64,000 nt of DNA from Streptomyces sp. 35G-GA-8 (lineage in GTDB: Bacteria > Actinomycetota > Actinomycetes > Streptomycetales > Streptomycetaceae), in contig NZ_JAMHJQ010000001.1 of assembly GCF_023534745.1 (NCBI RefSeq), positions 256,101 to 320,100 on the forward strand, written 5' to 3'. Within the stretch, counting starts at the first letter, position 1. Each line of letters begins with the position of its first letter. A program made the translations under genes and the position numbers. The notes below the pieces were generated by a model. It was not told the origin of the DNA and made no database searches. It saw only the letters and a program-made list of their open reading frames with translations. Positions 17,896 through 24,638 of the stretch are shown here, one piece after another.

Positions 17896-19059
17896 ATGGC
17901 GAGCCACCGAATCCATCACCCCATCACCGTCGTCGGCGGCGGCCTCGGCGGCCTTGTGCTCGCCCGCGTCCTCCATCTGCACGGGATCGAGACCGCCGTG
18001 TACGAACGTGACGCCTCACCCACCGCCCGATCGCAGGGCGGCATGCTCGACCTGCACGAGGACACCGCCCAGGTGGCGCTGCGCGCCGCCGGTCTCTTCG
18101 CGGAGTTCCGTGCCGCCGTCCATCCCGGCGGCGAGGCCATGCGCATCCTCGACAAGCACGCCACCGTCCGGATGGAGGAGAGCGAGGAGGACGGCGTCGG
18201 CGGCCGGCCGGAGGTCAACCGCAACGATCTGCGCGCCCTCCTGCTCGCCTCCCTGCCCGAGGGCACCATCCGCTGGGGTGCGAAGGTGACCGCCGCCCGC
18301 CCGGTCGGTGCGGGCCGGCACGAGGTCGCACTCGGTGACGGCACCACCTTCACCACCGATCTGCTGATCGGTGCGGACGGGGCCTGGTCGAGGGTGCGTC
18401 CGCTGGTCTCCGACGCCACGCCCGGCTACTCCGGCCACTCCTTCGTCGAGATGAATGTCCACGACGCCGACGCCCGCCACCCCGGCAGCGCCGCCGTCGT
18501 CGGGGGCGGCATGCTGTTCGCCCTGGCCGAGGGGAAGGGCCTGCTCGCGCACCGCGAGGCCGGGGGCAGGCTGCACATCTACTGCGCGCTCAGGGCCCCG
18601 GCGGACTGGATCACCTCCAGCGGTATCGACTTCACCGACACCGCGGCGGCCACGTCCCGGCTGCTGGAGCACTTCGACGGCTGGGACGAGCGGCTGCGCG
18701 CGCTGATCACCGACGCCGACGGCCCACTCGTACCGCGCCCCATCCACGCGCTGCCCATCGGCCACCGCTGGGACCGGGTTCCTGGTGTGACCCTGCTGGG
18801 CGACGCCGCGCATCTGATGTCGCCCTTCGCCGGCGAGGGCGCCAACCTCGCCATGCTCGACGGCGCCGAACTGGCCGCCGCGATCGTGGCCCACTCCGGC
18901 GACACCGAGAAGGCGCTGACCGTGTACGAGGAGGCGATGTTCCCGCGCGGCGAGGCAGCCGCCGTGGAATCCGCCGACAACCTCGCCCTCTGCTTCGGTC
19001 CCGACGCACCGCAGGGCCTGGTTGACCAGTTCGCGCTCCACCGCGGCCGGACGGACTGA
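17896..19059 (+). CDS. TetX-like FAD-dependent monooxygenase
   Basis: 387 residues, the length of TetX. Order of motifs: VVGGGLGGLVLA (FAD GxGxxG), GGMLDLHEDTAQ (compare GGTLDLHKGSGQ in TetX), PEVNRNDLRALLLASLP, GADGAWSRVRP (the DG motif), LLGDAAHLMSPFAGEGANLAMLDG (GD motif). The family hydroxylates aromatic polyketides and, in TetX, tetracyclines. Here the substrate is inferred only by family; a role in detoxifying or tailoring a polyketide is likely. Its promoter is overlain by a repressor-type half-site array, suggesting induction by a small molecule. Confidence 0.85.
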   Translation: MASHRIHHPITVVGGGLGGLVLARVLHLHGIETAVYERDASPTARSQGGMLDLHEDTAQVALRAAGLFAEFRAAVHPGGEAMRILDKHATVRMEESEEDGVGGRPEVNRNDLRALLLASLPEGTIRWGAKVTAARPVGAGRHEVALGDGTTFTTDLLIGADGAWSRVRPLVSDATPGYSGHSFVEMNVHDADARHPGSAAVVGGGMLFALAEGKGLLAHREAGGRLHIYCALRAPADWITSSGIDFTDTAAATSRLLEHFDGWDERLRALITDADGPLVPRPIHALPIGHRWDRVPGVTLLGDAAHLMSPFAGEGANLAMLDGAELAAAIVAHSGDTEKALTVYEEAMFPRGEAAAVESADNLALCFGPDAPQGLVDQFALHRGRTD

Positions 19060-19065
19060 CCGACG

Positions 19066-21552
19066 TCAGCCTGTCCCGCCGTCCAGCCGGAACGCGCGGA
19101 TGTCGGTCCCCCCGGAGACCGTGTACACGGCACCGCCGAGTGTCATCGGCCGGCTCTCACCGGCGTCCGCCGAGATCCCGCCCTTCGATCGCGCGGTCCA
19201 CAGCGGACTGCCCGTGGTGGCGTTGAGCACCGCGACGCCACCCTTGCCCACGGGTACGAGCAGCCGGTTGCCGGGAGCGGTGGCGGGAGCGGCGAAGCCG
19301 ACGCCCTTGGGGAACGCGCGGCGCCACATCAGCTTGCCCGTACGGAAGTCATAGGCGTACGCGGCCGTTTCGTCGGCGGCGTAGAAGACATCGTCGGCGA
19401 ACGTGCCGGTGTGGAAGGTGCCTTCGACATCGATGGTGTCGAAGTTACTGTCCCGCGGCTCCTTCGGGTCGTACCGCACGATGTGGCGCGGTCCGTCGTC
19501 ACCGTCCGCCACCAGGCAGTACACCGTGCCCGCGCGCACTTCGCACCGTAGGACGGAGCCCGTGAAGGTGATCTTCCAGAGCTGTTCGTCGCTTTCCGCC
19601 CCGTACCCCGCGGCGATGGTGCTGTCCCCGTACGCCTCGGTCGTGACGAGGACACCGTCCCCCGCCCACAGCGCCTGTCCCACGCCCGGCGAGGGACCGT
19701 CCACGGTCCATTTCTCCTTGCCGGTGGCCGCGTCGAGCGCCCTGAGCACTGTCGGCCGGCCTTGGGGGGCGTCGGCCATGAAGACCGTGTTCCGGCCGTC
19801 GTGGGCGGGGTTGGCGAACTGCGTGTAGTGCTTGGCCCAGCGCGGCTCGCCGTTGGTGGCGGCCAGTCCCGTGAGCCGCGCCTGGGCGCCGGAATACCGG
19901 ACGGAGGTCCAGCCGATCACGGTGTCACCGCTGACACCGGCGATGCCCTGGTCCATGTAGCCGTGGCCGTCGGGGTAGTCCCTCTTCCACCCTTCGGCGC
20001 CGGTGGCGGGGTCGAGCCTGACCGCCTGGCGGTAGGAGGTGGCGCAGTAGACACCGCTGCTCGCCGCCGCACAACTGCTGGTGCCCAACTCGTAGACGCG
20101 CCCTTCGAGTGTGATCCGCGTCGTCCACTCGCGGAATCCGCCGGGCGGGTCGGGGACGGGACCGAGGGCGTCGGTTCTGGGCGAAGGGGAGGGCGTGGCG
20201 GAGTCGGAGGAACGGGGCGGGGCGGACCCGGCCGACTCACCCTTGTCGTCGGCCTCTCCTCCCTGGCCGCCGCCCTGACTCACGACCCACAGCGAGCCCG
20301 CCACGACGGCCGCCAGCGTGACGAGGGCGAGGGCGATACGCCGCCGGGACAAGGCGCCCGAGGGGCGTTCCGGGGTGGGCGGCTCGGGGGATGGGGCCGC
20401 CGCGGGCTCGGGCGAGGGCGCGAGACGGGTACCGGCCCGCGCGAAGGCGGCGAGTCGCGGCGCGGGGCCGGGCTCGGCGACCGGCGGAGCGGCGGGCCTG
20501 ACGGCCTGTTGAACGGCCGGCTCGGTGACCGGCTGCGCGGAGGGCTCGGTGACCGGCGGAGCGGCGGGCCTGACGGCCTGTTGAACGGCAGGCTCGGTGA
20601 CCGGCGGAGCCGAGGGTTCGGTGACCGGTCCGGACACCGGTCGGGCGGCCGGCTCGGACTCCCGCACCGGCGCGCTCGCGGTGGTGCCCTCCAACTGCGA
20701 ACGCGCCTCGGGGCGTTCCTCGGGCGATACCTCGGGAAGCGCCTCGGGAAGCGCCTCCTCCGTCCGTTTGAGGAGGTCCCCCACCGTGGGGCGCTCGCTC
20801 GGGTCCTTCGACAGACAGGGGACGATCAACGCCCTTAGCTCGTCAGGGAGTCCGGCGAGGTCCGGCTCCTCGTGCGTGACCCGGTAGCCGCACACGAACG
20901 GGTCGGTCGCGTCAAAGGGGCCGTGCCCGGTCGCCGCGAACACCAGCACCGAACCCAGCGCGAAGACATCCGTGAACGGCCCCGTCGCCTCACCCGCGCG
21001 GAACTGCTCCGGCGCCATGAACGGCGGTGTGCCGACCACCAGACCGGTACGGGTGAGTGGATCGCTGTCCACCGCCCGGGAGATCCCGAAGTCGATGACG
21101 CGCAGCCCGTCCTCGGCGAGCAGCACATTGGCGGGCTTGAGATCACGGTGTACGAGACCGGTCCTGTGGATGTCGCGCAGCGCCTCCGCGAGACCGGCCG
21201 CGAGGATCCGTATCTCTCCCGGGGGCAGCGGACCGTCGTCCGCCACGCGCGCGTGCAACGTGCGCCCGGGCACGAACAGCGTGGCCAGCCAGGGTTGTTC
21301 GGCCTCCGGATCGGCGTCCACCACGGGCGCGGTGAAGGCCCCGCTCACGCGCCGCGCCGCGTCCACCTCGCGGCGGAACCTGACGCGGAACCCGTCGTCC
21401 TCGGCGAACTCGGGCCGGATCATCTTCACCGCGACCTGGCGTCCGGAGACGGACCGCCCGAGGTAGACGACGCCCATGCCACCCGCGCCGAGCCGCGACA
21501 CGAGCCGGTACTCACCGACGGAGCGTGGATCGTCCCCCCGCAAGGTCACCAC
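19066..21552 (-). CDS. AfsK-like membrane Ser/Thr kinase with PQQ-type beta-propeller
   Basis: 828 residues. Kinase domain about 14-270: GAGGMGVVYLG, catalytic HRDLKPANV, DFG in VIDFGISR, and APE in FMAPEQF. A Pro/Glu/Val/Ala-rich linker (about 280-410) contains a 24-residue tandem duplication; one transmembrane helix (IALALVTLAAVVAGSLWVV) follows, then an extracytoplasmic PQQ-like propeller (about 470-828). AfsK of S. coelicolor also pairs a kinase with a propeller and phosphorylates AfsR. Start GTG 21552 or the next GTG at 21549. Convergent with the monooxygenase (6-base gap). Its partner is unknown; an AfsR-like protein is encoded 3 kb away. Confidence 0.88.
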   Translation of the reverse strand: MVTLRGDDPRSVGEYRLVSRLGAGGMGVVYLGRSVSGRQVAVKMIRPEFAEDDGFRVRFRREVDAARRVSGAFTAPVVDADPEAEQPWLATLFVPGRTLHARVADDGPLPPGEIRILAAGLAEALRDIHRTGLVHRDLKPANVLLAEDGLRVIDFGISRAVDSDPLTRTGLVVGTPPFMAPEQFRAGEATGPFTDVFALGSVLVFAATGHGPFDATDPFVCGYRVTHEEPDLAGLPDELRALIVPCLSKDPSERPTVGDLLKRTEEALPEALPEVSPEERPEARSQLEGTTASAPVRESEPAARPVSGPVTEPSAPPVTEPAVQQAVRPAAPPVTEPSAQPVTEPAVQQAVRPAAPPVAEPGPAPRLAAFARAGTRLAPSPEPAAAPSPEPPTPERPSGALSRRRIALALVTLAAVVAGSLWVVSQGGGQGGEADDKGESAGSAPPRSSDSATPSPSPRTDALGPVPDPPGGFREWTTRITLEGRVYELGTSSCAAASSGVYCATSYRQAVRLDPATGAEGWKRDYPDGHGYMDQGIAGVSGDTVIGWTSVRYSGAQARLTGLAATNGEPRWAKHYTQFANPAHDGRNTVFMADAPQGRPTVLRALDAATGKEKWTVDGPSPGVGQALWAGDGVLVTTEAYGDSTIAAGYGAESDEQLWKITFTGSVLRCEVRAGTVYCLVADGDDGPRHIVRYDPKEPRDSNFDTIDVEGTFHTGTFADDVFYAADETAAYAYDFRTGKLMWRRAFPKGVGFAAPATAPGNRLLVPVGKGGVAVLNATTGSPLWTARSKGGISADAGESRPMTLGGAVYTVSGGTDIRAFRLDGGTG
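20480..20624. repeat. 72-bp tandem duplication inside the kinase linker
   Basis: Two copies of a 72-base unit (starting about 20481 and 20553), nearly identical, encode a repeated 24-residue Pro/Val/Glu/Ala segment; part of a third follows. The length is a multiple of three, so the frame is preserved. Confidence 0.7.
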
Positions 21553-21593
21553 TGGCCCCCATGAGTCGTCGGCCGAGTCGTCGGCGCGGTAGC

Positions 21594-21617
21594 GAGGCCG
21601 GCGTGGCGGCCGGCCTC
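21594..21617 (-). terminator. Terminator-like hairpin after the ArsR gene
   Basis: Perfect nine-base arms GAGGCCGGC / GCCGGCCTC with a 6-base loop, between the ArsR-family gene and the kinase gene downstream on the same strand. Confidence 0.5.
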
Positions 21618-21680
21618 AAGCGAAACCACCCTACCGGGGGCGAGTCGGGCGAGGGCCGGGGCAAGCGCGCTCGTCCTCGC

Positions 21681-22118
21681 TCAGCTCCGCCTCGGGGCGG
21701 TGGCGGACCGTGCGGGCGCCGCCGCTGTCGTCGGTTCGGCCGGCTGCGGGACGCCGTCGGCGACGGCGACATCGCGCAGGCCGAGGCGCAGGTGCTCGAC
21801 GTGGAACAGCGCCTGGTCGAGGAGTTCGGCGACGTGATGGTCGTACAGCGCGTAGATGATGGAGCGCCCCCGGCGCTCGCCGGTGACCAGGCCCAGATTG
21901 CGCAGCAGACGGAGCTGGTGCGAGCAGGCCGACTGCTCCATCCCGACCGCCTCGGCCAGCTCACCGACGGCGCAGGGTCCCTCCTGGAGACGAGCGAGGA
22001 TATACAGCCTCGACGGGGTCGCCAGCGCCTGGAGGGTGGAGGCGACGTCGGCGGGCCCCGCGGCGTCAAGGCGCTCGCGAGCGCTGGCGCCGCTCCTGCC
22101 CTCTGTCCCATGACCCAT
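21681..22118 (-). CDS. ArsR/SmtB-family metal sensor, NmtR-like
   Basis: 145 residues. Winged HTH core about 25-95 (LATPSRLYILARLQEGPCAVGELAEAVGMEQSACSHQLRLLR in pieces). The C-terminal helix carries Y-D-H-H-VAELLDQALFHVEHL, the alpha-5 Asp/His/His/Glu/His pattern used by NmtR and related Ni/Co or Zn sensors. ATG 22118 is preferred over 22127: TAGAAT, a near-perfect -10, ends 7 bases before it, giving a leaderless mRNA. No metal exporter is adjacent, which is unusual for such sensors. Confidence 0.8.
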   Translation of the reverse strand: MGHGTEGRSGASARERLDAAGPADVASTLQALATPSRLYILARLQEGPCAVGELAEAVGMEQSACSHQLRLLRNLGLVTGERRGRSIIYALYDHHVAELLDQALFHVEHLRLGLRDVAVADGVPQPAEPTTAAAPARSATAPRRS

Positions 22119-22125
22119 GCGGGCC

Positions 22126-22131
22126 ATTCTA
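22126..22131 (-). promoter_or_regulatory. -10 element of the ArsR gene
   Basis: TAGAAT on the minus strand, 7 bases before the ATG at 22118; no ribosome binding site is present, so a leaderless transcript is likely. Confidence 0.5.
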
Positions 22132-22171
22132 CCGACGACCGGCGCGCAGCCGCCGGGCCTCCGCGGCGGGC

Positions 22172-22684
22172 CTACGAGGTCACGCCGGGCGCCGGGGCGG
22201 TGGTGGGGGCGGACGGGAGCTGACCTCCGCCCGGCAGGCTCAGCGTCCCGCGCGCGGCGTCGATGAACTCCGACCGCGCGTGGTCGAGATCATCGGGCGA
22301 GGAATCGCCACGCAGGCGGTCGACCAGTCGCCGCGCCGCCCGGGAGACGTCCTCCGGTCCCTCCAAGAGCACCGCGACGAAGGCCCGTTGCAGGGCAGGG
22401 CGGTCGCCGGGCTGATCGTGGCCGGTCCGCCAGGACAGACCGACCACCTCCGCGGCTTCGAGGAACCGCACATACGTCTGCCGGCGAAGGTCGAGTACCC
22501 GTACCGCCCGCTGCTCTTCGAGGGTCGCCCGTACGGTGTCCAGCACCGCGTCCGCCTGCCGGTCCCCGGCGTGCCGTGCCGCCTCGGCCTGTCTGCCGCC
22601 CGCGGTGCGGGTGAACCACCCGGTGATGAGGCTGCCGACCAGTGCCGAGCCCGCCGCGATCAATGCGATTCCCCACTCACTCAT
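22172..22684 (-). CDS. Hypothetical single-span membrane protein
   Basis: 170 residues. One N-terminal transmembrane helix (about 5-24, IALIAAGSALVGSLITGWF) followed by a charged, probably coiled-coil cytosolic region (RQAEAARHAGDRQADAVLDTV...) rich in Arg, Ala and Glu, and a Pro/Thr-rich tail. Small proteins of this shape are common and uncharacterised in Streptomyces. Function unknown. It reads toward the ArsR gene, 53 bases away; the two may be cotranscribed, although the ArsR gene has its own -10. Confidence 0.65.
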   Translation of the reverse strand: MSEWGIALIAAGSALVGSLITGWFTRTAGGRQAEAARHAGDRQADAVLDTVRATLEEQRAVRVLDLRRQTYVRFLEAAEVVGLSWRTGHDQPGDRPALQRAFVAVLLEGPEDVSRAARRLVDRLRGDSSPDDLDHARSEFIDAARGTLSLPGGGQLPSAPTTAPAPGVTS

Positions 22685-22866
22685 GGGGCCACATTCTTCA
22701 CACCGCCGCGGCTCCGCGCAGCGGGATCAGGACATCCCGCGCCGGCTCCAGCGGTGCCGGAGCCGGTCCGCGCGCGCCGACGGGTACGATCACGGCATGC
22801 CGCCGGACGCCGCTGACCGACCCCCCTCATCTGCGGAAACGGCGCGTGGGGCGACAACTCCCGGTC

Positions 22867-22872
22867 TAGGAT
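22867..22872 (+). promoter_or_regulatory. Putative -10 upstream of the heptamer-repeat ATG
   Basis: TAGGAT ending 10 bases before the ATG at 22883. No good -35 seen. It supports 22883 as the native start region of the downstream gene. Confidence 0.35.
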
Positions 22873-22884
22873 TGGACAATCCAT

Positions 22885-22960
22885 GCGACGGGCGACGGGC
22901 GACGGGCGACGGGCGACGGGCGACGGGCGACGGGCGACGGGCGACGGGCGACGGGCGACG
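22885..22960. repeat. Heptamer tandem repeat (GCGACGG)10.9 at a start codon
   Basis: Ten exact copies of GCGACGG plus GCGACG, beginning on the last base of an ATG (22883-22885). Seven is not a multiple of three, so each unit gained or lost shifts the frame of anything translated from that ATG. At the present copy number the ATG runs into a 92-codon out-of-frame ORF (stop at 23161); one unit more, or two fewer, would join it to the conserved downstream frame. Confidence 0.9.
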
Positions 22961-23007
22961 TACTCTTCGCCGCGCGGTCGGCGAACGCCCTGCACCGGCT
23001 CCTCGAC

Positions 23008-24624
23008 GTGCTCCCCGTCTTCGCCGGTGACGACCGGATCCGCCGGCTCTTCACCCTCGTCCCCGGCTCCGATTTCGATGTCGACGCGCTGGCCGCCATC
23101 GAACGGGTCCACGCCCGCAGCATCCCGTGGGACGAGGCGTGCCGACGCCCCTTCGATCTGATCCTCGCCGCCAGCCCGAAGGGCGATCTCGGTCTGCTGC
23201 ATGGTGACCGCGTACTGCTTCCGCACGGAGCGGGGTTCAACAAGACCATCCGCGGCGAGGGCTCCGGCGACTCCGCCTCCGGTCTCGATCCGGCCTATGT
23301 GCTGCCGGGCGGTCGCCCCGTGTCCACCCTCTACGCGCTGGCCCACCCGAGCCAGGTCGCGCGACTGGCCGCCGTCAGCCCGTCCGCCGCGAGGCAGAGC
23401 GCGGTGGTCGGTGACCCCACCCTGGAACGGTTGCTCGCGTCCGTCTCCCACCGTGACCGCTTTCGCACGGCCCTCGGAACGGGCGACCGCAAGCTGATCG
23501 TCCTCACCTCCACCTGGGGCCCCGAATCGCTCCTCGCACGGCGCCCGGGACTACCCGCCGAGCTGGCGGTCCGGTTGCCCCAGGACCGCTACCAGCCCGC
23601 ACTGATCGTGCATCCCAACGAACGCAGCCGGACAGGCGCCCTCGATCTCGTGGAACGCCTCGCCCCCGCCCTCGACGCCGGCCTGATCCTCGCCGGCCCG
23701 TACGAGGAGTGGGCCTCGGTGCTCGTCGCCGCCGACGCGGTCATCACCGATCACGGCTCCACGGCGCTGTACGCCGCCGCTCTGGACCGTACGGTGATCG
23801 CCGCGTACGACGGGGGCGACGAGCTGATCCCCGGCAGTCCGATGGCCGAACTCCTCGGCCAGGGCCCGCGCCTGGCACCGGCCGACCACCTCGACACCAC
23901 GCTCGAAGCCACACTCGACGCCGCGCTCGACGCGCACCGTCCCGGCGCCACCCGCGCGTTCGCGGATGCCGCCTTCGCCGAGCGGGGCCGCGCGCTGGAG
24001 CGACTGCGCGAGGAGGTGTACGCGCTGCTCGGACTCGACCCGCCGGCCGAACCGGCAACCGCCCGCCCCCTTCCGCCACCCGCCCCGCCCGCCCGCGTAC
24101 CGGCGGCCTTCGCGGTGCGCGTCCATATCAGCGGCACCGAGGTGCGGGTCGAGCGGTATCCCGCTCACACGGACGCGCCCGCGCATCACCTCGCCGCCGA
24201 GCACGGCACCGCCGGTGAGCGGCACGCGCAGAGCGCGGGGCTGCTCTACCGCCGGGCCCAGCCGCCCGGGGCCTCCCCGCACCGCGCCGTCCGGACGGTG
24301 GCCGGGTGGACCGCCGAGATTCTGGACAGCTATCCGGGGTGCCGCACCGCCTCGGCCGTCCTGTCAGTAGGGTCGCTCTGTGTGGTGCGCACCCGCGCCG
24401 GGGCACTGCTCACGGTCCGTATCTCCCCCTGCCGGGACGCCGATCGGATCGTGTACGCCGATCCGGCCGCTGTGCTGAGCGCCGTTCACGCGTGGCTGGC
24501 CGTACATCCCGTCCCGCCCGCCGCCGATGCCACCGCGGTCGAGATCGAGTGCCGGATCGGGGGACGGCTCTTCCCGGTCCGGCTCTCCCCCACCACTCCG
24601 GACGAGGCCGAACTCACGCTCTAG
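23008..24624 (+). CDS. CDP-glycerol glycerophosphotransferase-like protein, native start displaced by the repeat
   Basis: 538 residues from the first usable in-frame start (GTG 23008), but the conserved frame continues upstream (VLFAARSANALHRLL, 22960-23004) into the heptamer repeat and has no ATG, GTG or TTG there. The natural start is probably ATG 22883, currently out of frame. The protein has GPYEEWASVLVAADAVITDHGSTALYAAAL, the glycosyltransferase-B / CDP-glycerol transferase-like nucleotide site; similar Streptomyces proteins are sometimes labelled 'translation initiation factor 2' without cause. A Pro-rich linker at about 355 leads to a C-terminal domain of unknown function. It may modify a cell-wall polymer (inference). 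As read here, the gene is probably off. Confidence 0.7.
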   Translation: MLPVFAGDDRIRRLFTLVPGSDFDVDALAAIERVHARSIPWDEACRRPFDLILAASPKGDLGLLHGDRVLLPHGAGFNKTIRGEGSGDSASGLDPAYVLPGGRPVSTLYALAHPSQVARLAAVSPSAARQSAVVGDPTLERLLASVSHRDRFRTALGTGDRKLIVLTSTWGPESLLARRPGLPAELAVRLPQDRYQPALIVHPNERSRTGALDLVERLAPALDAGLILAGPYEEWASVLVAADAVITDHGSTALYAAALDRTVIAAYDGGDELIPGSPMAELLGQGPRLAPADHLDTTLEATLDAALDAHRPGATRAFADAAFAERGRALERLREEVYALLGLDPPAEPATARPLPPPAPPARVPAAFAVRVHISGTEVRVERYPAHTDAPAHHLAAEHGTAGERHAQSAGLLYRRAQPPGASPHRAVRTVAGWTAEILDSYPGCRTASAVLSVGSLCVVRTRAGALLTVRISPCRDADRIVYADPAAVLSAVHAWLAVHPVPPAADATAVEIECRIGGRLFPVRLSPTTPDEAELTL

Positions 24625-24638
24625 TGCCCCTCCCGGCA

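Noticed and set aside
22885-22960. Heptamer array as a CRISPR
   Set aside because: Units are contiguous with no spacers.
22883-23161. A 92-codon ORF translated from the heptamer repeat
   Set aside because: After the repeat it reads the conserved downstream gene in the wrong frame, with Ser/Pro-rich content; treated as the out-of-frame product.
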